From Euwallacea fornicatus (lineage: Eukaryota > Arthropoda > Insecta > Coleoptera > Curculionidae): a stretch of DNA of 64,000 nt. Where the stretch lies: contig NW_027096017.1 of NCBI RefSeq assembly GCF_040115645.1, forward strand, positions 930,001-994,000, given 5' to 3'. Position numbers and translations under genes: made by a program. Shown here one piece after another: positions 26,927 to 40,225 of the stretch. The number at the start of each line of letters is the position of its first letter. Position 1 is the stretch's first letter. The notes beneath the pieces were generated by a model that saw nothing but the letters and a program-made list of their open reading frames with translations, was not told the DNA's origin and did not search any database.

Positions 26927-27864
26927 TCAAAAGTTGTGTGTTTGAGCACGTAAAGTACTATTTTTCTTGGAAATTCAACAAGATGCAATAATGATGTGTT
27001 ATGGCATCTTCAAACTCTCGTCGAGCTGATTAATTTCACACTTTGTTTAACAAATTCGGTCCTCATTTGCCGAAGTTATCGAGCTTCAAAGTTTGAAAAG
27101 TCTCAAAAGTTGTGTGTTTGAGCACATACAGTACTATTTTTCTTGGAAATTCAACAAGATGCAATAATGATGTGTTGTGGCATCTTCAAACTCTAGTCGA
27201 GCTGATTAATTTCACACTTTGTTTAACAAATTCGGTCCTCATTTGCCGAAGTTATCGAGCTTCAAAGTTTGAAAAGTCTCAAAAGTTGTGTGTTTGAACA
27301 CGTAAAGTACTATTTTTCTTGGAAATTCAACAAGATGTAATAATGATGTGTTGTGGCATCTTCAAACTCTCGTCGAGCTGATTAATTTCACACTTTGTTT
27401 AACAAATTTGGTCCTCATTTGCCGAAGTTTTCAAGCTTCAAATTTTGGAAAGTTTCAAAAGTTGTGTGTTTGAGCACGTAAAGTACTATTTTTCTTGGAA
27501 ATTCAACAAGATGCAATAATGATGTGTTATGGCATCTTCAAACTCTCGTCGAGCTGATTAATTTCACACTTTGTTTAACAAATTCGGTCCTCATTTGCCG
27601 AAGTTATCGAGCTTCAAAGTTTGAAAAGTCTCAAAAGTTGTGTGTTTGAGCACATACAGTACTATTTTTCTTGGAAATTCAACAAGATGCAATAATGATG
27701 TGTTGTGGCATCTTCAAACTCTAGTCGAGCTGATTAATTTCACACTTTGTTTAACAAATTCGGTCCTCATTTGCCGAAGTTATCGAGCTTCAAAGTTTGA
27801 AAAGTCTCAAAAGTTGTGTGTTTGAACACGTAAAGTACTATTTTTCTTGGAAATTCAACAAGAT
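26927..27864 (+). repeat. 3-monomer (528-bp) tandem duplication
   Basis: About 410 bp (26927-27336) match 27455-27864 at an offset of 528 bp. Shared marks are ttatggcatc, attcgg, and the cacatacag monomer followed by a ctag B monomer with attcgg. The copies diverge at gatgtaa versus gatgcaa. Another mark, ggaaagtttcaaaag, appears at about 27450 and 27978, also 528 bp apart. In both copies the cacatacag change removes a TAA stop, producing twin 61-codon open frames that are artefacts. Confidence 0.75.
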
Positions 27865-29762
27865 GCAATAATGATGTGTTGTGGCATCTTCAAACTCTAG
27901 TCGAGCTGATTAATTTGACACTTCGTTTAACAAATTTGGTCCTCATTTGCCGAAGTTTTCAAGCTTCAAATTTTGGAAAGTTTCAAAAGTTGTGTGTTTG
28001 AGCACGTAAAGTACTATTTTTCTTGGAAATTCAACAAGATGCAATAATGATGTGTTGTGGCATCTTCAAACTCTAGTCGAGCTGATTAATTTCACACTTT
28101 GTTTAACAAATTTGGTCCTCATTTGCCGAAGTTTTCAAGCTTCAAATTTTGGAAAGTCTCAAAAGTTGTGTGTTTGAACACGTAAAGTACTATTTTTCTT
28201 GGAAATTCAACAAGATGCAATAATGATGTGGTGAGACATCTTAAAGATCTCGTCGAGCTGATTAATTTGACACTTCGTTTAACAAATTTGGTCCTCATTT
28301 GCCGAAGTTTTCAAGCTTCAAATTTTGGAAAGTCTCAAAAGTTGTGTGTTTGAGCACGTAAAGTACTATTTTTCTTGGAAATTCAACAAGATGCAATAAT
28401 GATGTGTTATGGCATCTTCAAACTCTCGTCGAGCTGATTAATTTCACACTTTGTTTAACAAATTCGGTCCTCATTTGCCGAAGTTATCGAGCTTCAAAGT
28501 TTGAAAAGTCTCAAAAGTTGTGTGTTTGAGCACATACAGTACTATTTTTCTTGGAAATTCAACAAGATGCAATAATGATGTGTTGTGACATCTTCAAACT
28601 CTCGTCGAGCTGATTAATTTCACACTTTGTTTAACAAATTTGGTCCTCATTTGCCAAAGTTATCGAGCTTCAAAATTTGAAAAGTCACAAAATATGTGTG
28701 TTTGAGCACATAAAGTACTATTTTTCTTGGAAATTCAACAAGATGCAATAATGATGTGCTGAGACATCTTAAAGATCTCGTCGAGCTGATTAATTTGACA
28801 CTTCGTTTAACAAATTTGGTCCTCATTTGCCGAAGTTTTCAAGCTTCAAATTTTGGAAAGTCTCAAAAGTTGTGTGTTTGAACACGTAAAGTACTATTTT
28901 TCTTGGAAATTCAACAAGATGCAATAATGATGTGTTGTGGCATCTTCAAACTCTAGTCGAGCTGATTAATTTCACACTTTGTTTAACAAATTTGGTCCTC
29001 ATTTGCCGAAGTTTTCAAGCTTCAAATTTTGGAAAGTCTCAAAAGTTGTGTGTTTGAGCACGTAAAGTACTATTTTTCTTGGAAATTCAACAAGATGCAA
29101 TAATGATGTGGTGAGACATCTTAAAGATCTCGTCGAGCTGATTAATTTGACACTTCGTTTAACAAATTTGGTCCTCATTTGCCGAAGTTTTCAAGCTTCA
29201 AATTTTGGAAAGTCTCAAAAGTTGTGTGTTTGAACACGTAAAGTACTATTTTTCTTGGAAATTCAACAAGATGCAATAATGATGTGGTGAGACATCTTAA
29301 AGATCTCGTCGAGCTGATTAATTTGACACTTCGTTTAACAAATTTGGTCCTCATTTGCCGAAGTTTTCAAGCTTCAAATTTTGGAAAGTCTCAAAAGATG
29401 TGTGTTTGAGCACGTAAAGTACTATTTTTCTTGGAAATTCAACAAGATGCAATAATGATGTGTTGTGGCATCTTCAAACTCTAGTCGAGCTGATTAGTTT
29501 CACACTTTGTTTAACAAATTTGGTCCTCATTTGCCGAAGTTATCGAGCTTCAAAGTTTGAAAAGTATCAAAAGTTGTGTGTTTGAGCACATAAAGTACTA
29601 TTTTTCTTGGAAATTCAACAAGATGCAATAATGATGTGGTGAGACATCTTAAAGATCTCGTCGAGCTGATTAATTTGACACTTCGTTTAACAAATTTGGT
29701 CCTCATTTGCCGAAGTTTTCAAGCTTCAAATTTTGGAAAGTCTCAAAAGTTGTGTGTTTGAA

Positions 29763-32129
29763 CACGTAAAGTACTATTTTTCTTGGAAATTCAACAAGAT
29801 GTAATAATGATGTGTTGTGGCATCTTCAAACTCTCGTCGAGCTGATTAATTTCACACTTTGTTTAACAAATTCGGTCCTCATTTGCCGAAGTTATCGAGC
29901 TTCAAAGTTTGAAAAGTCTCAAAAGTTGTGTGTTTGAGCACATACAGTACTATTTTTCTTGGAAATTCAACAAGATGCAATAATGATGTGTTGTGACGTC
30001 TTCAAACTCTCGTCGAGCTGATTAATTTCACACTTTGTTTAACAAATTTGGTCCTCATTTGCCGAAGTTATCGAGCTTCAAAGTTTGGAAAGTCTCAAAA
30101 GTTGTGTGTTTGAACACGTAAAGTACTATTTTTCTTGGAAATTCAACAAGATGCAATAATGATGTGTTGTGGCATCTTCAAACTCTCGTCGAGCTGATTA
30201 ATTTCACACTTTGTTTAACAAATTTGGTCCTCATTTGCCAAAGTTATCGAGCTTCAAAGTTTGAGAAGTCACAAAATATGTGTGTTTGAGCACATAAAGT
30301 ACTATTTTTCTTGGAAATTCAACAAGATGCAATAATGATGTGGTGAGACATCTTAAAGATCTCGTCGAGCTGATTAATTTGACACTTCGTTTAACAAATT
30401 TGGTCCTCATTTGCCGAAGTTTTCAAGCTTCAAATTTTGGAAAGTCTCAAAAGTTGTGTGTTTGAGCACGTAAAGTACTATTTTTCTTGGAAATTCAACA
30501 AGATGCAATAATGATGTGTTGTGGCATCTTCAAACTCTAGTCGAGCTGATTAATTTCACACTTTGTTTAACAAATTTGGTCCTCATTTGCCGAAGTTATC
30601 GAGCTTCAAAGTTTGAAAAGTATCAAAAGTTGTGTGTTTGAGCACATAAAGTACTATTTTTCTTGGAAATTCAACAAGATGCAATAATGATGTGGTGAGA
30701 CATCTTAAAGATCTCGTCGAGCTGATTAATTTGACACTTTGTTTAACAAATTCGGTCCTCATTTGCCGAAGTTATCGAGCTTCAAAGTTTGAAAAGTCTC
30801 AAAAGTTGTGTGTTTGAGCACATAAAGTACTATTTTTCTTGGAAATTCAACAAGATGCAATAATGATGTGGTGAGACATCTTAAAGATCTCGTCGAGTTG
30901 ATTAATTTGACACTTCGTTTAACAAATTTGGTCCTCATTTGCCGAAGGTATCGACCTTCAAATTTTGGAAAGTCTCAAAAGTTGTGTGTTTGAGCACATA
31001 AAGTACTATTTTTCTTGGAAATTCAACAAGATGCAATAATGATGTGGTGAGACATCTTAAAGATCTCGTCGAGCTGATTAATTTGACACTTCGTTTAACA
31101 AATTTGGTCCTCATTTGCCGAAGTTTTCAAGCTTCAAATTTTGGAAAGTCTCAAAAGTTGTGTGTTTGAACACGTAAAGTACTATTTTTCTTGGAAATTC
31201 AACAAGATGCAATAATGATGTGTTGTGGCATCTTCAAACTCTCGTCGAGCTGATTAATTTCACACTTTGTTTAACAAATTTGGTCCTCATTTGCCGAAGT
31301 TATCGAGCTTCAAAGTTTGGAAAGTCTCAAAAGTTGTGTGTTTGAACACGTAAAGTACTATTTTTCTTGGAAATTCAACAAGATGCAATAATGATGTGTT
31401 GTGGCATCTTCAAACTCTCGTCGAGCTGATTAATTTCACACTTTGTTTAACAAATTTGGTCCTCATTTGCCAAAGTTATCGAGCTTCAAAGTTTGAAAAG
31501 TCACAAAATATGTGTGTTTGAGCACATAAAGTACTATTTTTCTTGGAAATTCAACAAGATGCAATAATGATGTGGTGAGACATCTTAAAGATCTCGTCGA
31601 GCTGATTAATTTGACACTTCGTTTAACAAATTTGGTCCTCATTTGCCGAAGTTTTCAAGCTTCAAATTTTGGAAAGTCTCAAAAGTTGTGTGTTTGAACA
31701 CGTAAAGTACTATTTTTCTTGGAAATTCAACAAGATGCAATAATGATGTGTTGTGGCATCTTCAAACTCTAGTCGAGCTGATTAATTTGACACTTCGTTT
31801 AACAAATTTGGTCCTCATTTGCCGAAGTTTTCAAGCTTCAAATTTTGGAAAGTCTCAAAAGTTGTGTGTTTGAGCACGTAAAGTACTATTTTTCTTGGAA
31901 ATTCAACAAGATGCAATAATGATGTGTTGTGGAATCTTCAAACTCTAGTCGAGCTGATTAATTTCACACTTTGTTTAACAAAGTTGGTCCTCATTTGCCG
32001 AAGTTATCGAGCTTCAAAGTTTGAAAAGTCTCAAAAGTTGTGTGTTTGAGCACATAAAGTACTATTTTTCTTGGAAATTCAACAAGATGCAATAATGATG
32101 TGGTGAGACATCTTAAAGATCTCGTCGAG
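29763..32129 (+). repeat. 46-monomer (8,096-bp) duplication, left copy
   Basis: This 2.37-kb segment recurs at 37859-40225, offset exactly 8,096 bp (46 x 176). Shared private marks are gatgtaataatg (29801 and 37897), ttgagaagtcac (30261 and 38357), tttgacactttg with attcgg (30731 and 38827), ggtatcgacc, and ggaatcttc with caaagttgg (31931 and 40027). About six differences were seen. A half-period copy lies at about 33.8-34.5 kb (gacgtc at 29995 and 34043; gagaag at 34309), exactly 23 monomers away. The right edge is gagctgatt here versus gagttgatt in the other copy. Confidence 0.82.
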
Positions 32130-33880
32130 CTGATTAATTTGACACTTCGTTTAACAAATTTGGTCCTCATTTGCCGAAGTTTTCAAGCTTCAAATTTTGG
32201 AAAGTCTCAAATGTTGTGTGTTTGAGCACGTAAAGTACTATTTTTCTTGGAAATTCAACAAGATGCAATAATGATGTGTTGTGGCATCTTCAAACTCTAG
32301 TCGAGCTGATTAATTTCACACTTTGTTTAACAAAGTTGGTCCTCATTTGCCGAAGTTATCGAGCTTCAAAGTTTGAAAAGTCTCAAAAGTTGTGTGTTTG
32401 AGCACATAAAGTACTATTTTTCTTGGAAATTCAACAAGATGCAATAATGATGTGGTGAGACATCTTAAAGATCTCGTCGAGCTGATTAATTTGACACTTC
32501 GTTTAACAAATTTGGTCCTCATTTGCCGAAGTTTTCAAGCTTCAAATTTTGGAAAGTCTCAAAAGTTGTGTGTTTGAGCACGTAAAGTACTATTTTTCTT
32601 GGAAATTCAACAAGATGCAATAATGATGTGTTGTGGCATCTTCAAACTCTAGTCGAGCTGATTAATTTCACACTTTGTTTAACAAATTTGGTCCTCATTT
32701 GCCGAAGTTATCGAGCTTCAAAGTTTGAAAAGTATCAAAAGTTGTGTGTTTGAGCACATAAAGTACTATTTTTCTTGGAAATTCAACAAGATGCAATAAT
32801 GATGTGGTGAGACATCTTAAAGATCTCGTCGAGCTGATTAATTTGACACTTTGTTTAACAAATTCGGTCCTCATTTGCCGAAGTTATCGAGCTTCAAAGT
32901 TTGAAAAGTCTCAAAAGTTGTGTGTTTGAGCACATAAAGTACTATTTTTCTTGGAAATTCAACAAGATGCAATAATGATGTGGTGAGACATCTTAAAGAT
33001 CTCGTCGAGTTGATTAATTTGACACTTCGTTTAACAAATTTGGTCCTCATTTGCCGAAGGTATCGACCTTCAAATTTTGGAAAGTCTCAAAAGTTGTGTG
33101 TTTGAGCACATAAAGTACTATTTTTCTTGGAAATTCAACAAGATGCAATAATGATGTGGTGAGACATCTTAAAGATCTCGTCGAGCTGATTAATTTGACA
33201 CTTCGTTTAACAAATTTGGTCCTCATTTGCCGAAGTTTTCAAGCTTCAAATTTTGGAAAGTCTCAAAAGTTGTGTGTTTGAACACGTAAAGTACTATTTT
33301 TCTTGGAAATTCAACAAGATGCAATAATGATGTGTTGTGGCATCTTCAAACTCTCGTCGAGCTGATTAATTTCACACTTTGTTTAACAAATTTGGTCCTC
33401 ATTTGCCGAAGTTATCGAGCTTCAAAGTTTGGAAAGTCTCAAAAGTTGTGTGTTTGAACACGTAAAGTACTATTTTTCTTGGAAATTCAACAAGATGCAA
33501 TAATGATGTGTTGTGGCATCTTCAAACTCTCGTCGAGCTGATTAATTTCACACTTTGTTTAACAAATTTGGTCCTCATTTGCCAAAGTTATCGAGCTTCA
33601 AAGTTTGAAAAGTCACAAAATATGTGTGTTTGAGCACATAAAGTACTATTTTTCTTGGAAATTCAACAAGATGCAATAATGATGTGGTGAGACATCTTAA
33701 AGATCTCGTCGAGCTGATTAATTTGACACTTCGTTTAACAAATTTGGTCCTCATTTGCCGAAGTTTTCAAGCTTCAAATTTTGGAAAGTCTCAAAAGTTG
33801 TGTGTTTGAACACGTAAAGTACTATTTTTCTTGGAAATTCAACAAGATGCAATAATGATGTGTTGTGGCATCTTCAAACT
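30290..33880 (+). repeat. 12-monomer (2,112-bp) spaced repeat
   Basis: A segment starting near 30290 and ending near 31770 matches about 32402-33882 at an offset of 2,112 bp (12 monomers). Landmarks are the tttgacactttg + attcgg monomer (30731 and 32843), the gagttgatt + ggtatcgacc monomer that follows, and the downstream D-E doublet. The match ends where ctag plus tttgacacttcg in the first copy meets ctcg plus tttcacactttg in the second. The same landmark pair recurs at 38827, 47627 and 52203. Confidence 0.75.
33441..33792 (+). repeat. Reference D-E doublet
   Basis: The D monomer (33441-33616) is B-like but carries gccaaagttatc instead of gccgaag and ends in gtcac instead of gtctc or gtatc. 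The next monomer (E) begins aaaatatgtg instead of aaaagttgtg. The two features travel together across the boundary as gtcacaaaatatgtg, recurring at roughly 28 places from 10.9 kb to 63.7 kb. Left of 10.9 kb, D-like monomers end gtcac but are followed by the ordinary aaaagttg. E monomers often carry gtgctgagac in place of gtggtgagac, so this is a linked haplotype copied as a block. Confidence 0.85.
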
Positions 33881-35728
33881 CTCGTCGAGCTGATTAATTT
33901 CACACTTTGTTTAACAAATTCGGTCCTCATTTGCCGAAGTTATCGAGCTTCAAAGTTTGAAAAGTCTCAAAAGTTGTGTGTTTGAGCACATACAGTACTA
34001 TTTTTCTTGGAAATTCAACAAGATGCAATAATGATGTGTTGTGACGTCTTCAAACTCTCGTCGAGCTGATTAATTTCACACTTTGTTTAACAAATTTGGT
34101 CCTCATTTGCCGAAGTTATCGAGCTTCAAAGTTTGGAAAGTCTCAAAAGTTGTGTGTTTGAACACGTAAAGTACTATTTTTCTTGGAAATTCAACAAGAT
34201 GCAATAATGATGTGTTGTGGCATCTTCAAACTCTCGTCGAGCTGATTAATTTCACACTTTGTTTAACAAATTTGGTCCTCATTTGCCAAAGTTATCGAGC
34301 TTCAAAGTTTGAGAAGTCACAAAATATGTGTGTTTGAGCACATAAAGTACTATTTTTCTTGGAAATTCAACAAGATGCAATAATGATGTGGTGAGACATC
34401 TTAAAGATCTCGTCGAGCTGATTAATTTGACACTTCGTTTAACAAATTTGGTCCTCATTTGCCGAAGTTTTCAAGCTTCAAATTTTGGAAAGTCTCAAAA
34501 GTTGTGTGTTTGAGCACATACAGTACTATTTTTCTTGGAAATTCAACAAGATGCAATAATGATGTGTTGTGACGTCTTCAAACTCTCGTCGAGCTGATTA
34601 ATTTCACACTTTGTTTAACAAATTTGGTCCTCATTTGCCGAAGTTATCGAGCTTCAAAGTTTGGAAAGTCTCAAAAGTTGTGTGTTTGAACACGTAAAGT
34701 ACTATTTTTCTTGGAAATTCAACAAGATGCAATAATGATGTGTTGTGGCATCTTCAAACTCTAGTCGAGCTGATTAATTTCACACTTTGTTTAACAAATT
34801 TGGTCCTCATTTGCCGAAGTTATCGAGCTTCAAAGTTTGAAAAGTATCAAAAGTTGTGTGTTTGAGCACATAAAGTACTATTTTTCTTGGAAATTCAACA
34901 AGATGCAATAATGATGTGGTGAGCCATCTTAAAGATCTCGTCGCGCTGATTAATTTGACACTTCGTTTAACAAATTTGGTCCTCATTTGCCGAAGTTTTC
35001 AAGCTTCAAATTTTGGAAAGTCTCAAAAGTTGTGTGTTTGAGCACGTAAAGTACTATTTTTCTTGGAAATTCAACAAGATGCAATAATGATGTGTTGTGG
35101 CATCTTCAAACTCTAGTCGAGCTGATTAATTTGACACTTCGTTTAACAAATTTGGTCCTCATTTGCCGAAGTTATCGAGCTTCAAAGTTTGAAAAGTCTC
35201 AAAAGTTGTGTGTTTGAGCACATAAAGTACTATTTTTCTTGGAAATTCAACAAGATGCAATAATGATGTGGTGAGACATCTTAAAGATCTCGTCGAGTTG
35301 ATTAATTTGACACTTCGTTTAACAAATTTGGTCCTCATTTGCCGAAGGTATCGACCTTCAAATTTTGGAAAGTCTCAAAAGTTGTGTGTTTGAGCACATA
35401 AAGTACTATTTTTCTTGGAAATTCAACAAGATGCAATAATGATGTGGTGAGACATCTTAAAGATCTCGTCGAGCTGATTAATTTGACACTTCGTTTAACA
35501 AATTTGGTCCTCATTTGCCGAAGTTTTCAAGCTTCAAATTTTGGAAAGTCTCAAAAGTTGTGTGTTTGAACACGTAAAGTACTATTTTTCTTGGAAATTC
35601 AACAAGATGCAATAATGATGTGTTGTGGCATCTTCAAACTCTCGTCGAGCTGATTAATTTCACACTTTGTTTAACAAATTTGGTCCTCATTTGCCGAAGT
35701 TATCGAGCTTCAAAGTTTGGAAAGTCTC

Positions 35729-36784
35729 AAAAGTTGTGTGTTTGAACACGTAAAGTACTATTTTTCTTGGAAATTCAACAAGATGCAATAATGATGTGTT
35801 GTGGCATCTTCAAACTCTCGTCGAGCTGATTAATTTCACACTTTGTTTAACAAATTTGGTCCTCATTTGCCAAAGTTATCGAGCTTCAAAGTTTGAAAAG
35901 TCACAAAATATGTGTGTTTGAGCACATAAAGTACTATTTTTCTTGGAAATTCAACAAGATGCAATAATGATGTGTTGTGACATCTTCAAACTCTCGTCGA
36001 GCTGATTAATTTCACACTTTGTTTAACAAATTTGGTCCTCATTTGCCGAAGTTATCGAGCTTCAAAGTTTGGAAAGTCTCAAAAGTTGTGTGTTTGAACA
36101 CGTAAAGTACTATTTTTCTTGGAAATTCAACAAGATGCAATAATGATGTGTTGTGACATCTTCAAACTCTCGTCGAGCTGATTAATTTCACACTTTGTTT
36201 AACAAATTTGGTCCTCATTTGCCGAAGTTATCGAGCTTCAAAGTTTGGAAAGTCTCAAAAGTTGTGTGTTTGAACACGTAAAGTACTATTTTTCTTGGAA
36301 ATTCAACAAGATGCAATAATGATGTGTTGTGGCATCTTCAAACTCTCGTCGAGCTGATTAATTTCACACTTTGTTTAACAAATTTGGTCCTCATTTGCCA
36401 AAGTTATCGAGCTTCAAAGTTTGAAAAGTCACAAAATATGTGTGTTTGAGCACATAAAGTACTATTTTTCTTGGAAATTCAACAAGATGCAATAATGATG
36501 TGTTGTGACATCTTCAAACTCTCGTCGAGCTGATTAATTTCACACTTTGTTTAACAAATTTGGTCCTCATTTGCCGAAGTTATCGAGCTTCAAAGTTTGG
36601 AAAGTCTCAAAAGTTGTGTGTTTGAACACGTAAAGTACTATTTTTCTTGGAAATTCAACAAGATGCAATAATGATGTGTTGTGACATCTTCAAACTCTCG
36701 TCGAGCTGATTAATTTCACACTTTGTTTAACAAATTTGGTCCTCATTTGCCGAAGTTATCGAGCTTCAAAGTTTGGAAAGTCTC
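35729..36784 (+). repeat. 3-monomer (528-bp) tandem duplication
   Basis: Two head-to-tail copies, 35729-36256 and 36257-36784, each consist of a D monomer (gccaaag, gtcac), an aaaatatg monomer that is ttgtgacatc type with ggaaagtctc, and an aacacgta ttgtgacatc monomer. They appear identical by eye. The E monomer here has a B-like body instead of the usual gtggtgagac or gtgctgagac, which shows that D-E linkage can be broken by exchange just downstream of the boundary. Confidence 0.8.
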
Positions 36785-37858
36785 AAAAGTTGTGTGTTTG
36801 AACACGTAAAGTACTATTTTTCTTGGAAATTCAACAAGATGCAATAATGATGTGTTGTGGCATCTTCAAACTCTAGTCGAGCTGATTAATTTCACACTTT
36901 GTTTAACAAATTTGGTCCTCATTTGCCGAAGTTATCGAGCTTCAAAGTTTGAAAAGTATCAAAAGTTGTGTGTTTGAGCACCTAAAGTACTATTTTTCTT
37001 GGAAATTCAACAAGATGCAATAATGATGTGGTGAGACATCTTAAAGATCTCGTCGAGCTGATTAATTTGACACTTCGTTTAACAAATTTGGTCCTCATTT
37101 GCCGAAGTTTTCAAGCTTCAAATTTTGGAAAGTCTCAAAAGTTGTGTGTTTGAACACGTAAAGTACTATTTTTCTTGGAAATTCAACAAGATGCAATAAT
37201 GATGTGGTGAGACATCTTAAAGATCTCGTCGAGCTGATTAATTTGACACTTCGTTTAACAAATTTGGTCCTCATTTGCCGAAGTTTTCAAGCTTCAAATT
37301 TTGGAAAGTCTCAAAAGTTGTGTGTTTGAACACGTAAAGTACTATTTTTCTTGGAAATTCAACAAGATGCAATAATGATGTGGTGAGACATCTTAAAGAT
37401 CTCGTCGAGCTGATTAGTTTCACACTTTGTTTAACAAATTTGGTCCTCATTTGCCGAAGTTATCGAGCTTCAAAGTTTGAAAAGTATCAAAAGTTGTGTG
37501 TTTGAGCACATAAAGTACTATTTTTCTTGGAAATTCAACAAGATGCAATAATGATGTGGTGAGACATCTTAAAGATCTCGTCGAGCTGATTAATTTGACA
37601 CTTCGTTTAACAAATTTGGTCCTCATTTGCCGAAGTTTTCAAGCTTCAAATTTTGGAAAGTCTCAAAAGTTGTGTGTTTGAACACGTAAAGTACTATTTT
37701 TCTTGGAAATTCAACAAGATGCAATAATGATGTGGTGAGACATCTTAAAGATCTCGTCGAGCTGATTAATTTGACACTTCGTTTAACAAATTTGGTCCTC
37801 ATTTGCCGAAGTTTTCAAGCTTCAAATTTTGGAAAGTCTCAAAAGTTGTGTGTTTGAG

Positions 37859-40225
37859 CACGTAAAGTACTATTTTTCTTGGAAATTCAACAAGATGTAA
37901 TAATGATGTGTTGTGGCATCTTCAAACTCTCGTCGAGCTGATTAATTTCACACTTTGTTTAACAAATTCGGTCCTCATTTGCCGAAGTTATCGAGCTTCA
38001 AAGTTTGAAAAGTCTCAAAAGTTGTGTGTTTGAGCACATACAGTACTATTTTTCTTGGAAATTCAACAAGATGTAATAATGATGTGTTGTGGCATCTTCA
38101 AACTCTCGTCGAGCTGATTAATTTCACACTTTGTTTAACAAATTTGGTCCTCATTTGCCGAAGTTATCGAGCTTCAAAGTTTGGAAAGTCTCAAAAGTTG
38201 TGTGTTTGAACACATACAGTACTATTTTTCTTGGAAATTCAACAAGATGCAATAATGATGTGTTGTGGCATCTTCAAACTCTCGTCGAGCTGATTAATTT
38301 CACACTTTGTTTAACAAATTTGGTCCTCATTTGCCAAAGTTATCGAGCTTCAAAGTTTGAGAAGTCACAAAATATGTGTGTTTGAGCACATAAAGTACTA
38401 TTTTTCTTGGAAATTCAACAAGATGCAATAATGATGTGGTGAGACATCTTAAAGATCTCGTCGAGCTGATTAATTTGACACTTCGTTTAACAAATTTGGT
38501 CCTCATTTGCCGAAGTTTTCAAGCTTCAAATTTTGGAAAGTCTCAAAAGTTGTGTGTTTGAGCACGTAAAGTACTATTTTTCTTGGAAATTCAACAAGAT
38601 GCAATAATGATGTGTTGTGGCATCTTCAAACTCTAGTCGAGCTGATTAATTTCACACTTTGTTTAACAAATTTGGTCCTCATTTGCCGAAGTTATCGAGC
38701 TTCAAAGTTTGAAAAGTATCAAAAGTTGTGTGTTTGAGCACATAAAGTACTATTTTTCTTGGAAATTCAACAAGATGCAATAATGATGTGGTGAGACATC
38801 TTAAAGATCTCGTCGAGCTGATTAATTTGACACTTTGTTTAACAAATTCGGTCCTCATTTGCCGAAGTTATCGAGCTTCAAAGTTTGAAAAGTCTCAAAA
38901 GTTGTGTGTTTGAGCACATAAAGTACTATTTTTCTTGGAAATTCAACAAGATGCAATAATGATGTGGTGAGACATCTTAAAGATCTCGTCGAGTTGATTA
39001 ATTTGACACTTCGTTTAACAAATTTGGTCCTCATTTGCCGAAGGTATCGACCTTCAAATTTTGGAAAGTCTCAAAAGTTGTGTGTTTGAGCACATAAAGT
39101 ACTATTTTTCTTGGAAATTCAACAAGATGCAATAATGATGTGGTGAGACATCTTAAAGATCTCGTCGAGCTGATTAATTTGACACTTCGTTTAACAAATT
39201 TGGTCCTCATTTGCCGAAGTTTTCAAGCTTCAAATTTTGGAAAGTCTCAAAAGTTGTGTGTTTGAACACGTAAAGTACTATTTTTCTTGGAAATTCAACA
39301 AGATGCAATAATGATGTGTTGTGGCATCTTCAAACTCTCGTCGAGCTGATTAATTTCACACTTTGTTTAACAAATTTGGTCCTCATTTGCCGAAGTTATC
39401 GAGCTTCAAAGTTTGGAAAGTCTCAAAAGTTGTGTGTTTGAACACGTAAAGTACTATTTTTCTTGGAAATTCAACAAGATGCAATAATGATGTGTTGTGG
39501 CATCTTCAAACTCTCGTCGAGCTGATTAATTTCACACTTTGTTTAACAAATTTGGTCCTCATTTGCCAAAGTTATCGAGCTTCAAAGTTTGAAAAGTCAC
39601 AAAATATGTGTGTTTGAGCACATAAAGTACTATTTTTCTTGGAAATTCAACAAGATGCAATAATGATGTGGTGAGACATCTTAAAGATCTCGTCGAGCTG
39701 ATTAATTTGACACTTCGTTTAACAAATTTGGTCCTCATTTGCCGAAGTTTTCAAGCTTCAAATTTTGGAAAGTCTCAAAAGTTGTGTGTTTGAACACGTA
39801 AAGTACTATTTTTCTTGGAAATTCAACAAGATGCAATAATGATGTGTTGTGGCATCTTCAAACTCTAGTCGAGCTGATTAATTTGACACTTCGTTTAACA
39901 AATTTGGTCCTCATTTGCCGATGTTTTCAAGCTTCAAATTTTGGAAAGTCTCAAAAGTTGTGTGTTTGAGCACGTAAAGTACTATTTTTCTTGGAAATTC
40001 AACAAGATGCAATAATGATGTGTTGTGGAATCTTCAAACTCTAGTCGAGCTGATTAATTTCACACTTTGTTTAACAAAGTTGGTCCTCATTTGCCGAAGT
40101 TATCGAGCTTCAAAGTTTGAAAAGTCTCAAAAGTTGTGTGTTTGAGCACATAAAGTACTATTTTTCTTGGAAATTCAACAAGATGCAATAATGATGTGGT
40201 GAGACATCTTAAAGATCTCGTCGAG
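37859..40225 (+). repeat. 46-monomer (8,096-bp) duplication, right copy
   Basis: This is the partner of 29763-32129. A second landmark upstream, tgattagttt (29491 and 37411), is 7,920 bp (45 monomers) apart instead of 46. One whole A-type monomer was therefore gained or lost between that landmark and the block after duplication. Differences from the left copy include gatgtaa for gatgc at about 38073, ggcatc for gacgtc at about 38091, cacatacag for cacgtaaag at about 38211, and gccgatgtt for gccgaagtt at 39922. The right end overlaps the start of the 21-monomer duplication. Confidence 0.8.

Noticed and set aside
27112..27825. Two identical 61-codon frames 528 bp apart (27112-27297, 27640-27825)
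   Set aside because: Both arise from the cacatacag variant inside a 3-monomer duplication. Identity reflects DNA copying and not protein constraint.
38024..38385. Overlapping 61- and 84-codon frames
   Set aside because: Two successive cacatacag monomers lose the stop in two frames. The predicted peptides are the same satellite translation, with no start context or domain.
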